Assembly: GCA_002713215.1 (NCBI GenBank)
Contig: PAVO01000025.1
Location: 1-64,000 of the forward strand
Direction of reading: 5' to 3'
Length of the DNA stretch: 64,000 nucleotides
Source: Crocinitomicaceae bacterium
GTDB taxonomy: Bacteria; Bacteroidota; Bacteroidia; Flavobacteriales_G; Salibacteraceae
Part shown: positions 14,462 to 23,762 of the stretch, in pieces
Layout: every line of letters starts with the position of its first letter
Numbering within the stretch: position 1 is the stretch's first letter
Made by a program: the position numbers and the translations under genes
The notes under the pieces: generated by a model
What the model was told of the DNA's origin: nothing
Databases searched by the model: none
What the model saw: only the letters and a program-made list of their open reading frames with translations

Positions 14462-16948
14462 ATGTCAGTAACTATGATTAGAGTAGGATTAATTGTCAGT
14501 ACCTTATTGTATACCATTGGTGCGTTCGCACAATCTTCAATTTCAGGAACCATTACCAATGAGGATGGAGAAAAACTAATTGGTGCCACCGTTTCCATTT
14601 TCAACAGCTATCAAGGTGCTGTAAGTAACTTAGAAGGGTTTTATCAGATTGATAATATTGAAGAAGGAAAGGGAATCATTCAGGTTTACTACATGGGATA
14701 TGAAACCATATCGGACACCGTGGAACTAAAATCAGGAACCACTACCCTCGATTTTAAAATGACAAAAAAGGCCTTCATTGCTGACGAGTTTGTGGTAAGT
14801 GCTACCAGAAGCAACGACCAAACTCCAATGGCGGAAACTACACTTTCTAAAGAGCAAATTGAAGAAAACAACCAGGGACAGGATTTGCCTTACGTGATTA
14901 GGCTAACACCTAGTGTGGTGACCACCAGTGATGCTGGTGCAGGAGTTGGTTATACCGGAGTTAGAATCCGGGGAAGCGATGCCACCCGAATTAATGTAAC
15001 CATCAATGGCATTCCACTAAATGACCCTGAAAGCCAGGGAGTATGGTGGGTAAACATGCCCGATTTTGCCAGCAGTATCAATTCCATGCAAATACAACGT
15101 GGCGTAGGTACAAGCACCAATGGGGCCGGAGCATTTGGAGGAAGTATAAACATGCAAACAAACGAGCAAATTCCTGATCCTTATGGAGAACTCAATTTAA
15201 GCGGTGGTTCTTATGGCACCGTTAGAGCCAACGTTCAGTTTGGTACGGGAACCATTGGAAAGGGATTTTCAATCGATGGTCGACTTTCTAAAATTCAATC
15301 GGATGGATATATCGATCGGGCTTCCTCCGATTTGGAATCGTATTACTTTTCGGCCGCCCATCACGGTAAAAAATCAAGTGTCCGTTTTATCACTTTTGGA
15401 GGCCACGAAACCACCTACCAGGCCTGGAACGGGGTGCCCAAACGATACCTCGACACCAACCGAACCTTTAATCCATACGACTACCACAACGAAGTAGACG
15501 ACTACAGACAAACCCACTACCAACTACTTACCAACTTTGAACTGACCAAAAAATGGAATGCTACCATAAACTTCCATTACACCAAAGGGGGCGGCTACTT
15601 CGAGCAATACAAAGGCGATGAACACAATGCATTACTCAACAAAGGATCAAAAGAGGACCTGGCAGACTATAAATTAGATCCGGTAATTACCGATAAAGGA
15701 GATACCATAACTGAGACCAACCTCATCCGCCAGCGATGGTTGGACAATGATTTTTACGGCGCCGTATTTAGTTTCAATTACGATGCAAATGGTAAGTTAA
15801 AGGCGGTAATTGGTGGTGCAATAAACCAATACATTGGAAAACACTTTGGTAAGGTAATTTGGAGCGAATACACCAGTAACGGATTAAACAACCATGAATA
15901 TTACAGGAATGATGCTACCAAAAACGACTTCAATATTTACGGTAAGGCCAATTACCAGGCAGCAGACGGAATAAACATTTTTGCCGACCTCCAGTACCGA
16001 ATGGTGAATTACGAATACGCAGGAATTGATGACAACGGAGCGGATTTGAGGCAGGTGACCAACCTTGATTTTTGGAATCCAAAATTGGGCATGAACATGC
16101 GCCTCAATTCTTCCAACGAAGTTTATCTCTCAGGAGCCATGGCCCATCGCGAGCCTAACCGTAAGGATTACATCAACAATTCTTCTAAAAACCAACCCAG
16201 CCCGGAGCAACTTTATGACTACGAACTGGGCTACAATTACCGCTCTAAGAAGTTAGGAGTTAACTTGAATTTATTCTATATGGACTATTTCAATCAATTG
16301 GTTGTAACCGGGGAATACGACGATGTAGGAAGTGCCAAAAGAATCAATGTTCCCAACAGCTACCGTGCTGGAGTTGAATTAATCGTAGGGTATAAACCGG
16401 TAAAAAGGGTTGAATTCAATGCTAACATAACCCTAAGCCAAAACAAAATTGAAGCCTTTACGGAATTCAAGGACGATTGGGATACCGGAGGGCAAAACAA
16501 AATCAAACACAGCAATACCGATATTGCCTTTTCACCCAATGCAATATCAGGGCAGGAATTGAAATTCTGGATTTTTCAAAGCAACGGGAAAGAGAAAAGA
16601 CACGACCTTAGCGCATCCTTGCTTGGAAAGTACGTAGGTGCTCAATACATAGACAATACGCAAAACGACAACCGCAAACTCGATGCATACTATACCAACG
16701 ATTTACGTTTCGATTATAAAATCCATCAAGCTATTTTCAACGAGGTTGGAGTGTATGCTTCCATCAATAATCTGTTTGATCAGAAATACATTAGCAATGC
16801 CTGGAGTTATGCTTTTTCTTCTCCTGGTTACGATCCAACGCCCGATGATCCGTACGTGAACTCTGAGGGTGGAGACAACTACAACATGATTGGCTATTTC
16901 CCGAATGCCACGCGTTACTTTATGGTTGGATTACGAATAAAACTGTAG
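14462..16948 (+). CDS. TonB-dependent receptor, probably for thiamine or its precursors
   Basis: 828 residues: signal peptide ending AFAQ (about 1-24), carboxypeptidase-like regulatory domain (about 26-105, 'SGTITNEDGEKLIGATVSIF'), plug domain (about 125-230, 'DLPYVIRLTPSVVTTSDAG', 'GVRIRGSDATRINVTINGIPLND') and a 22-strand-type outer-membrane barrel ending in an aromatic-alternating strand 'RYFMVGLRIKL'. It has no SusD partner. The TPP riboswitch 40 nt upstream strongly suggests import of thiamine, thiamine phosphates or a precursor across the outer membrane with TonB-ExbBD energy. The start could also be the second ATG at 14474. It ends 2 bp before a convergent gene. Confidence 0.9.
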   Translation: MSVTMIRVGLIVSTLLYTIGAFAQSSISGTITNEDGEKLIGATVSIFNSYQGAVSNLEGFYQIDNIEEGKGIIQVYYMGYETISDTVELKSGTTTLDFKMTKKAFIADEFVVSATRSNDQTPMAETTLSKEQIEENNQGQDLPYVIRLTPSVVTTSDAGAGVGYTGVRIRGSDATRINVTINGIPLNDPESQGVWWVNMPDFASSINSMQIQRGVGTSTNGAGAFGGSINMQTNEQIPDPYGELNLSGGSYGTVRANVQFGTGTIGKGFSIDGRLSKIQSDGYIDRASSDLESYYFSAAHHGKKSSVRFITFGGHETTYQAWNGVPKRYLDTNRTFNPYDYHNEVDDYRQTHYQLLTNFELTKKWNATINFHYTKGGGYFEQYKGDEHNALLNKGSKEDLADYKLDPVITDKGDTITETNLIRQRWLDNDFYGAVFSFNYDANGKLKAVIGGAINQYIGKHFGKVIWSEYTSNGLNNHEYYRNDATKNDFNIYGKANYQAADGINIFADLQYRMVNYEYAGIDDNGADLRQVTNLDFWNPKLGMNMRLNSSNEVYLSGAMAHREPNRKDYINNSSKNQPSPEQLYDYELGYNYRSKKLGVNLNLFYMDYFNQLVVTGEYDDVGSAKRINVPNSYRAGVELIVGYKPVKRVEFNANITLSQNKIEAFTEFKDDWDTGGQNKIKHSNTDIAFSPNAISGQELKFWIFQSNGKEKRHDLSASLLGKYVGAQYIDNTQNDNRKLDAYYTNDLRFDYKIHQAIFNEVGVYASINNLFDQKYISNAWSYAFSSPGYDPTPDDPYVNSEGGDNYNMIGYFPNATRYFMVGLRIKL

Positions 16949-16950
16949 AA

Positions 16951-19407
16951 CTATTTTTTAAGAAGATGGTTGTTGTAGAATAGATATTCATTGTTTTCTA
17001 TTCGATAAACATCAATCCCTTCGTCAACAATCAGCAAGTTATCGGCATGTAGTGAAGGTAAGGCCATAACTTTACCTCCTTCAGTAATTATTCTAACCGG
17101 GTTTTGGTCTTCCTTGATCTGGAAGTTTAGTTCTACTAGTGACCAGTCCCCCTGAATCACCTCAGTCTGTTCCGGAAATATTATGGCGTTGGTATTCCAC
17201 TTTTCTTCGTCCTTGAAGTATTCCTGAACCTGTACATTGAAATGCAGGTTAATGGCGTCTGGCTCTCCATTAAACAACCACAACTTTAAGCTATAGGTCT
17301 GCCCGGTTTTGAAACTCCCCGGAGCAAACTCAGCCAAAGCGTTTATGCCTCCCTTAATGCCTTTGTAAGCCCCATTTCCATAATAAGTGGTATCGGACAT
17401 TATGCTCTCAAAGTCATTGAAATAAAAGAAGGCGGCTGTATCAGACAATAAAAAGTTATCCTGTTGAACGAGTTGTTCTTTTCGTTTATTAAAGGAATCC
17501 ACTACTGACCTGCTTTGATCCTCAAAAAGCTCTTCGAGCGAAATTTCGTACAACCCTGCCTTCCCTTCTTTTCCACTCAATATTGGACTTGCCCTTTCCA
17601 GTAGGTTCTTCTCATAGATTGTTAGTTCTTCATCCGACAGAACCAATAAAAAGGGGCGCTCGGTATCCATTTCTTTTTCAATGGGTTTTGGATAATAATT
17701 AGGACTGAGCAATTGAATGATGTTTTTACTCTCTGGTATGGAAGTGCGAATCAAATTGGCACAAACGGTTGGAATTCCGGTATGATAGGATAATGTTATG
17801 GTATTAAACATGGCCAACTCAGAGCGTGGTCTTTCATAACTCTCGGAACCGTGGTGATAAAAAGGCAACGAAATAATAGCCTGGTATTTCCCCGGTTCAA
17901 TATGCTTGAGAAGCTCCCGGAATTCTTCGCCCAGTTGTTCGTCGTTAAACAGGTTGTGCCGGCTACTAATGTTGTTAGCAATGAATTTCTGCTGTTTACG
18001 AACTTCATAGAAAGGAAAGGCGATAACCAAGCCGATAAAAACAATCCCAATCATTTTCCATTTCCCTTCAAGTAGGGGTTGCAAATGTCTTTGTAGGTGG
18101 TAAGCAGCAAAAACCGTAAACGCAAAATAAAAGGCCCAGGTAAATCGACCTATGGCCCTAAATTGTTTCAAAATAGGTACATATTCCAGCAAGTCTGGAA
18201 ACTGAACAAATGGAATTCCCATTGCAAGAAGCAACACCACAAAAGATGCGAGCAAAGAAATGTTGAGTGATCGATTTTGAAAATAGGTCTTCAACAAGAG
18301 CCTTGAGCGCTTTATAAAAATGGCCAATAAAGCAAGAATTACCAGGTAGGCTAAGAAAATGAAGTTCACAAAACCGATATAAGCATTTGCCTCACCTTCC
18401 AGGTTAACAGCGCCTGCGGTAAGGTAATCCCACACGGGACGCAGTGGGCCATGGGATGGAATGATAATGTTATCGAACTCGCCATAGTAAAGAAAAAAGC
18501 CGGAGGGGTTGTCCGTTCGATCGGGATGAATATCGGTAGTTTTTGCAAAAACATAAAAGGCAATGATTGGGAGTGCGAACAAAACAAAAGCTTTGATGAA
18601 CTCTTTTAGAGTCCTTTTGTGCTTTTCTGCCAGAAACTGAATCAATGCAACAACCGATAGAAAGGCTATCACGATCATGCCCAAATAGGCATGGATAAGT
18701 AACCAAAAGAGGTTATTTAGGAACAAAAGTACGGTGTATCGATTACCAGAATGTTTTTCGCTCCTTAAGTAAAGCAACCACGATAAAGGTATCGCACAGC
18801 CATAAGATAAGGCGAAATGTCCACTTATTCGAGGAGCCTGCGGCAGCAGCAAAAAAATCCCAATAGAAAAAATGAGAGCCATCCAACGGCTTATTCCCCA
18901 TTGAACAAGGAGTAAGTAAATAACCCACAGCGTAAAAAATATGGAGGCTATTAGAATGAAGTTGAGAATTCCTACCGAATAATCTGAAATGCCAGGATAG
19001 ACCCGTGCTATTGATTGAAAAACGTAGGTAAACACAGGTTGACTATCGGTATACAGTGTATGCTCTCCATAGGGATAATTCAACCCTTCAAAATTGGTTA
19101 ATGACTGAGAGTGCTTAATGTGGTAAGCGTAGGTATAATAGTTCCTTAGCCCATCACCGTGATGATCGAACATGTAATCATTGGGGCTCCGTAAAATGTC
19201 ACCATACAGGACCATTATAAAACCCAACCCCGTACATAACAGTAACAAATCAGGAAGGATTTTGCCCTTAATATTCATCAAATATTTCAATGGTTTATCC
19301 AGTAAAGAAAGGAACCAAAGTATAGGATTTGGTACAATATCCTGCAAGCTTCTTTCTGCGTAGCCGTAATTAATAGCACTAAAGGATAATGTGGGAATAG
19401 CCGTCAT
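16951..19407 (-). CDS. Multi-spanning membrane protein, GT-C glycosyltransferase-like (YfhO/DUF6311 type)
   Basis: 818 residues with about 12 hydrophobic helices in the first 480, then a soluble C-terminal part of about 330 residues. The first large loop has 'MFDHHGDGLRNYYTYAYHIK' with an Asp pair like the catalytic loop of GT-C enzymes; 'PYGEHTLYTDSQP' and 'PRISGHFALSYG' are also typical of this membrane family. The tail has a beta-sandwich-like, carbohydrate-binding look (strand-rich, 'YSLKLWLFNG'). It probably uses lipid-linked sugars at the outer face of the inner membrane; the acceptor is unknown. Convergent with the TonB receptor (2 bp gap). Confidence 0.65.
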   Translation of the reverse strand: MTAIPTLSFSAINYGYAERSLQDIVPNPILWFLSLLDKPLKYLMNIKGKILPDLLLLCTGLGFIMVLYGDILRSPNDYMFDHHGDGLRNYYTYAYHIKHSQSLTNFEGLNYPYGEHTLYTDSQPVFTYVFQSIARVYPGISDYSVGILNFILIASIFFTLWVIYLLLVQWGISRWMALIFSIGIFLLLPQAPRISGHFALSYGCAIPLSWLLYLRSEKHSGNRYTVLLFLNNLFWLLIHAYLGMIVIAFLSVVALIQFLAEKHKRTLKEFIKAFVLFALPIIAFYVFAKTTDIHPDRTDNPSGFFLYYGEFDNIIIPSHGPLRPVWDYLTAGAVNLEGEANAYIGFVNFIFLAYLVILALLAIFIKRSRLLLKTYFQNRSLNISLLASFVVLLLAMGIPFVQFPDLLEYVPILKQFRAIGRFTWAFYFAFTVFAAYHLQRHLQPLLEGKWKMIGIVFIGLVIAFPFYEVRKQQKFIANNISSRHNLFNDEQLGEEFRELLKHIEPGKYQAIISLPFYHHGSESYERPRSELAMFNTITLSYHTGIPTVCANLIRTSIPESKNIIQLLSPNYYPKPIEKEMDTERPFLLVLSDEELTIYEKNLLERASPILSGKEGKAGLYEISLEELFEDQSRSVVDSFNKRKEQLVQQDNFLLSDTAAFFYFNDFESIMSDTTYYGNGAYKGIKGGINALAEFAPGSFKTGQTYSLKLWLFNGEPDAINLHFNVQVQEYFKDEEKWNTNAIIFPEQTEVIQGDWSLVELNFQIKEDQNPVRIITEGGKVMALPSLHADNLLIVDEGIDVYRIENNEYLFYNNHLLKK

Positions 19408-19410
19408 TCT

Positions 19411-19495
19411 ATGTTTGACAAGGAACCGACGAAGGAGCTCAGTGAAACTAATCTAGTGTTATTTCTAGATTCCTGCTTTCGCAGGAATGACGTTT
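19411..19495. repeat. REP-like intergenic element with perfect palindrome
   Basis: ATTCCTGC (19469-19476), loop TTTC, GCAGGAAT (19481-19488) forms a perfect 8-bp hairpin, followed by GACG and a T-rich run. The preceding 'GACGAAGGAGCTCAGTGAAACTA' resembles the degenerate half of intergenic palindromes dispersed in many bacterial genomes. It may also stop transcription from the left. The rest of 19408-19597 shows no gene. Confidence 0.6.
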
Positions 19496-19597
19496 CTTTT
19501 TAATTAAATGATATTTCTAACCCGCATTATCTTTAAACAAATCGTAATTAATTGATCAATCTATAATCCGTGACCAATACATCCAATCGTAAATGGC

Positions 19598-20635
19598 CTA
19601 GTATACATCTCTGACGTTTAATAGTTGGTTGATTTTATTTAGTGACTTATCCAGGCGGGTAGCGGCTTTTTTAACGTACTTCACAAACTCCTTATGATCC
19701 ATGCCCTCTATTTGATCCCATTCAAGCATACTCAATATATTGCTTAGTGGTCCTCTCAGATCATGGGAGTTCATACGAACGAATTCAGCCAGCGCCTTGT
19801 TGCTTTTATTGAGTCGTTTGTTCTTTAGTTCCAAATCGTTTTGGTATTTCACCAAGTCCGTTACTTCAAAATTCACCCCTTTCACCTCCATCAATTCTCC
19901 ATTGACGTACCAGGGTCTAACCCGGGTAAAAAAGAAACGATAAGGTTCATTTTCATTAAGCCGCATTCTAAATTTAAGTTTCGTCGGTTTCCCGGTAATG
20001 CCCACACGTTTGATGCTATTGTAAACCTTTAAAGAATCTTCAGGAAGTAATTTACTCAATACCCAGTCTACGGAAGGAGCTTTCTTAGCAGGATCAACAC
20101 CCCAAATTCGGTAGTTTCCTTCACTCCAGTGATTTTCCATGGTTTTGGGATTTACCCACCAACTTCCCATTTTACCAATAATCTCTGAATCCCTGAGCGC
20201 TTCTTCGTTTTCAATAATTTTCAACCTTTCCTGTTCAAGTGGTTTTATATATTCACCTATCCCCAATAACAGTTGTTCAGCGTTATAATCAATGCGTTGC
20301 CAATTGAACGAAAGCCATTCCTGTTTTTCCGAATTACGAGACCTAAAATCGGTCTTACCTGAAATACCTGTGCTCCTTACCCGAATCAGGTAATTGTTTA
20401 TCCTTTTTTTATCCTTGTCCGAAACCAGGTCAAGGAAGGAGGTCGACGCCACACCATTTTCATTTTTCCGTCGAATTTTGGTTAAGCTCACCGAAGTTTT
20501 AAGCACAGAAAGATCAAACGAAAGCAGCACCATTGGGTTTTCGGAGTGCTCAAAAATCAAATCTTCAAATGCCTTTGAACTTAGCATAACCAAATTTAAC
20601 GAAAGGAAAGGTTGCCGATGATCTTGCAAACCCAT
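19598..20635 (-). CDS. PAS-domain sensor with histidine-kinase dimerisation domain but no ATPase domain
   Basis: 345 residues from ATG 20635 (an inner ATG at 20587 is also plausible). Two PAS-like domains (about 15-135 and 150-265; 'GSWWVNPKTMENHWSEGNYRIWGVD' is a PAS_3-type core) are followed by a coiled linker and a HisKA-like helix 'FVRMNSHDLRGPLSNIL' with His at about 291. The protein ends about 54 residues later, after the second dimerisation helix, with no N, G1 or G2 boxes. No ATPase domain was found in other frames up to 19408. Such truncated sensors exist in Bacteroidota and may be phosphorylated by, or dimerise with, complete kinases. No regulator gene adjoins. Confidence 0.8.
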   Translation of the reverse strand: MGLQDHRQPFLSLNLVMLSSKAFEDLIFEHSENPMVLLSFDLSVLKTSVSLTKIRRKNENGVASTSFLDLVSDKDKKRINNYLIRVRSTGISGKTDFRSRNSEKQEWLSFNWQRIDYNAEQLLLGIGEYIKPLEQERLKIIENEEALRDSEIIGKMGSWWVNPKTMENHWSEGNYRIWGVDPAKKAPSVDWVLSKLLPEDSLKVYNSIKRVGITGKPTKLKFRMRLNENEPYRFFFTRVRPWYVNGELMEVKGVNFEVTDLVKYQNDLELKNKRLNKSNKALAEFVRMNSHDLRGPLSNILSMLEWDQIEGMDHKEFVKYVKKAATRLDKSLNKINQLLNVRDVY

Positions 20636-20773
20636 CTGCAATGCAAATGACCAATTTTAACCCGGAACCTTATTCTTATATTCGACATTAAGCACCTGGG
20701 TTTAAGATCTTAACAAGAAATTATATAAGTTTGATTTATTTCAGCGCAGTAACATGCGGATCAATAACCGAAT

Positions 20774-21463
20774 ATGAATTTTGCCAGGCTCACATTTATT
20801 ATCGTATTCATTAACCTGACTCCGGACATTTGTTTGGCACAGTCCAACTCAAATAATTCCAAGAATTATTTTGTTTTTGTAAACGAATCAAAACCCGTTA
20901 TGATTCAAAAAATAAAACTAACCAGCTCAGACACGGTTACATTTTTATTTCATGAATATCGATTTAAGGAAATCGACGGAGTACAATATGTAATTAGCAC
21001 GCTGAAAGACGGGCAAAAAAGACTTGTTTCATTGATGGAGGATGAAATAACCGAAAAGGGGTTAAAGCATATTTCGGGGAGAACCTACGAATATGATAAT
21101 GAAGGAAATCAAAGCGTTTACGAAGTAAAAGGTCCAAAAAAAATAATGCTACCATTTATACCCCTGAGCGAAATGAAAGGCTGGAAGACTAAGTTTAAAC
21201 ATTCGTACAGCAACAAGGCAACCGTTAAATCCAAAATGGAATGTTTAGGATATGAAACCATTTCAACCACAAAAGGAAAAATCAAAATATTGCAATTTAA
21301 ACGCACTGCAATGTATAAATACGAAAAGGAATACTTTGAGGACGAATTTAAAATAGAGTATGTAATGTCTTTCGCCAAAGGACAAGGGCTTATTGCTTAT
21401 GAGCAGATAGGTGATGGAACTAAACTAAAAGGCGAAGTAATCAAATACAGCCGAAGCTATTGA
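20774..21463 (+). CDS. Exported protein of unknown function
   Basis: 229 residues with a signal peptide (about 1-22, ending CLAQ). The mature part is beta-rich with many Lys and aromatic residues ('YEYDNEGNQSVYEVKGPKK', 'LQFKRTAMYKYEKEYFEDEF'), like small periplasmic or outer-membrane-associated Bacteroidota proteins. It resembles no family I can name. It stands alone: divergent from the PAS sensor (138 bp) and convergent with the DUF5916 gene (7 bp). Confidence 0.7.
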   Translation: MNFARLTFIIVFINLTPDICLAQSNSNNSKNYFVFVNESKPVMIQKIKLTSSDTVTFLFHEYRFKEIDGVQYVISTLKDGQKRLVSLMEDEITEKGLKHISGRTYEYDNEGNQSVYEVKGPKKIMLPFIPLSEMKGWKTKFKHSYSNKATVKSKMECLGYETISTTKGKIKILQFKRTAMYKYEKEYFEDEFKIEYVMSFAKGQGLIAYEQIGDGTKLKGEVIKYSRSY

Positions 21464-21470
21464 TCGTGTT

Positions 21471-23666
21471 TTAAACGTTCAACCACAATATCAGTTTAAA
21501 AACAAGGGTTCTATTTCTGGTTTTATTGAGCTGTAAATCATAGTTATCAGTGTACACAACATAAAAATCACTCATGGGTCTAAATCGCCATTGGAAACGG
21601 GAGTTGATATTAAAATTATCGATCTGTGTATTGTATTGTAAGAAACTGGTCCAATAGATATTTCTGGTAAACGTAATTTCAACCTTTCCCTGTATCAGGT
21701 CGAAATAGGCATTTTTATATTCCTGCGGCATACGCAATTCCGTTCGGGTATAATCGACCGTTAAATTCACAAAAGGCTGAATTCGATAGGACAATCCGGT
21801 TGACAATTCGAAACGGGTTCCGGTAAAATAGCTCCCGTAATTACTGGATACGCTTCCGCTCAGTTTTTTTCTCAGGTCTGTTATGTACCAACCTTTTATA
21901 AACCGGTAGCGGTAATCTCCTGCTGGATGTTCCGGGTTTCCTGAAAAGGTAATGTCCCGGTCAAAAAGAAGTTTAGCAAAACTCTCAGTATACTTCACTC
22001 CCCAGCGCGATGTATTCATACGTTCCTGGACGAAGGTAAATTCGGCATCGGCATCGGTGGTTACAAAATTGACGTCCATGTACTGGTTCCAATAAACGGA
22101 AACTTCGTTTCTGAATATCTTGCTATTCTTTGGGTACATTTTGTAGGCCACCTTTGGCTCCAACCTCCAATATCCTTTCCTGATTAAGCTATCCCCTACT
22201 CCATCGTAACGCCTGTTTCGCGGTACAAATCCAGTTTGAGCATCGTAGTTTTTACCCACGTATTCGTGGTTCCACATAACAAACCAATCACGGGTATTGC
22301 GCATTAACCAACTCGCATGTGCATCGCTAAACTTTAGGTTGTCCGGGCTGAATGATTTATGATAGAATACCTTACCCCTCCAGGTATTGTCTTTTGAGAA
22401 AATGTTGTAATCGATTCCGGCTACCCGGTTGTATTTATTCGAGGTAAAGCTTCCCTGTGAATAATCCTGTCGATTAACAAAGATCATCCCTATGTTGCTT
22501 CTGGCAAATACCTGCTGTTGAAACGCGGCTACCGTATAATTCTGAGAATTGAAGCTGGTATCGCCATCTCGGTAATCAGCAGTTTGAATACTCATCAACC
22601 CTACTCTCAGTGTTTTGGTAAGCTTTCCACTTACCCGGGCACCCCCAATAATGGGAATAATTTTCCCATTCTGCAAGCCAATTCTTCTACTGAAGAAGGG
22701 CCGAATCTGACGAAATCCAAACTGGGCAAACAAATCCGAGTTCTCAATAAAAAAGGTTCGTTGTTCTGGAAAAAACAGTTCAAACCGGCTTAGGTTAGTC
22801 ACCTGACGATCTACCTCAACCTGTGAAAAATCTGAGTTTACGGTTAAGTCCAAATTCAAACTTGGGGTAAGCACAATTTTGGCATCTCCACCCACATTGT
22901 ATTTCGATTTGAAATCCTCGTTGCTGCTAAAATCTTTGGAACAAGAAGCAATTCCATAGGGAATAATGGAAATGTTTCGGGCAGGTTTTTCAACGGGTTC
23001 GTCCCAGGTAACCTCAGTTGTATTGGACAATACCCAGGGATCGAAATTTACCGGCACACGAGCCAGGGTAGAGATTTCATTCTTCGATAAATTCATTCGA
23101 CTGAAATTGACGTTCCAGTGCTCCAGGCCTTTTTTGTATCGAATGGACTTAAACGGAATAGCCATTTCAAGAGTCCAATACTCACCGTAATCTTTTACTT
23201 CGGTAAACCAAATATGATCCCAAACCAAATCAACATTAGTTCCATTTTGAATGGTTCCTTCACGCTGCACTCCTTTGGGATTAACTGCAAAATAAAAACC
23301 ATTAACTGCATCGTTAAACGGATCGATATGAATTGCGAAATGATCACTCCCTTCCGCTTCAAAATCCCGCTTCAACGATTGAATGACATAGTCCTCTTTG
23401 GACTGATCACTACAAATTGCACCTACATAGATATTCTTGTCATCGTAAGTAAGAAAAACCTGGGTTTTGGTTAAGGCTTTGATGGAGTCAACCGGAAACT
23501 GCTGATTAAAATCCTGAATGGTATCAAACGAAGCCCATTCTTCCACTCCCAGAATGCCATCTACTTTAATGGGAGAGGTGGCTTTTTTTAACTTTAAGCC
23601 ACCTGCCGTCTGTGCCATTACCCAACAGGAAGTTAAGATCAATAAAAGGGTGAATAATGGTTTCAT
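21471..23666 (-). CDS. DUF5916 outer-membrane protein with CBM9-like domain
   Basis: 731 residues. Signal peptide ends VMAQ (about 18). Residues about 25-230 form a carbohydrate-binding family 9-like sandwich ('IKVDGILGVEEWASFDTI', 'VFLTYDDKNIYVGAICSDQ', 'DHFAIHIDPFNDAVNGFYFAVNPKG'). The rest is the DUF5916 barrel, with 'FELFFPEQRTFFIENSDLF', 'RPFFSRRIGL' and 'GARVSGK' as hallmarks, ending in alternating barrel strands. The family is common in Bacteroidota, sometimes near peptidases; its transport or catalytic role is not established. A -7 box TACATTTG lies 7 nt before the ATG. Confidence 0.9.
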   Translation of the reverse strand: MKPLFTLLLILTSCWVMAQTAGGLKLKKATSPIKVDGILGVEEWASFDTIQDFNQQFPVDSIKALTKTQVFLTYDDKNIYVGAICSDQSKEDYVIQSLKRDFEAEGSDHFAIHIDPFNDAVNGFYFAVNPKGVQREGTIQNGTNVDLVWDHIWFTEVKDYGEYWTLEMAIPFKSIRYKKGLEHWNVNFSRMNLSKNEISTLARVPVNFDPWVLSNTTEVTWDEPVEKPARNISIIPYGIASCSKDFSSNEDFKSKYNVGGDAKIVLTPSLNLDLTVNSDFSQVEVDRQVTNLSRFELFFPEQRTFFIENSDLFAQFGFRQIRPFFSRRIGLQNGKIIPIIGGARVSGKLTKTLRVGLMSIQTADYRDGDTSFNSQNYTVAAFQQQVFARSNIGMIFVNRQDYSQGSFTSNKYNRVAGIDYNIFSKDNTWRGKVFYHKSFSPDNLKFSDAHASWLMRNTRDWFVMWNHEYVGKNYDAQTGFVPRNRRYDGVGDSLIRKGYWRLEPKVAYKMYPKNSKIFRNEVSVYWNQYMDVNFVTTDADAEFTFVQERMNTSRWGVKYTESFAKLLFDRDITFSGNPEHPAGDYRYRFIKGWYITDLRKKLSGSVSSNYGSYFTGTRFELSTGLSYRIQPFVNLTVDYTRTELRMPQEYKNAYFDLIQGKVEITFTRNIYWTSFLQYNTQIDNFNINSRFQWRFRPMSDFYVVYTDNYDLQLNKTRNRTLVFKLILWLNV

Positions 23667-23673
23667 TTCGGGG

Positions 23674-23681
23674 CAAATGTA
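23674..23681 (-). promoter_or_regulatory. -7 box TACATTTG for the DUF5916 gene
   Basis: Perfect TAnnTTTG on the minus strand ending 7 nt before ATG 23666, predicting an almost leaderless message. Confidence 0.5.
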
Positions 23682-23750
23682 GATTGTTCGTAGCGATAAT
23701 AAATATGAATATTTACCATTGGTAAGCCCTATTACTAGCCCATCAAAAAT

Positions 23751-23758
23751 TACATTTG
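23751..23758 (+). promoter_or_regulatory. -7 box TACATTTG for the acyltransferase gene
   Basis: Perfect TAnnTTTG ending 4 nt before the GTG at 23763. It is a mirror of the DUF5916 box 70 bp away, so the gap holds two outward promoters. Confidence 0.5.
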
Positions 23759-23762
23759 CGTT

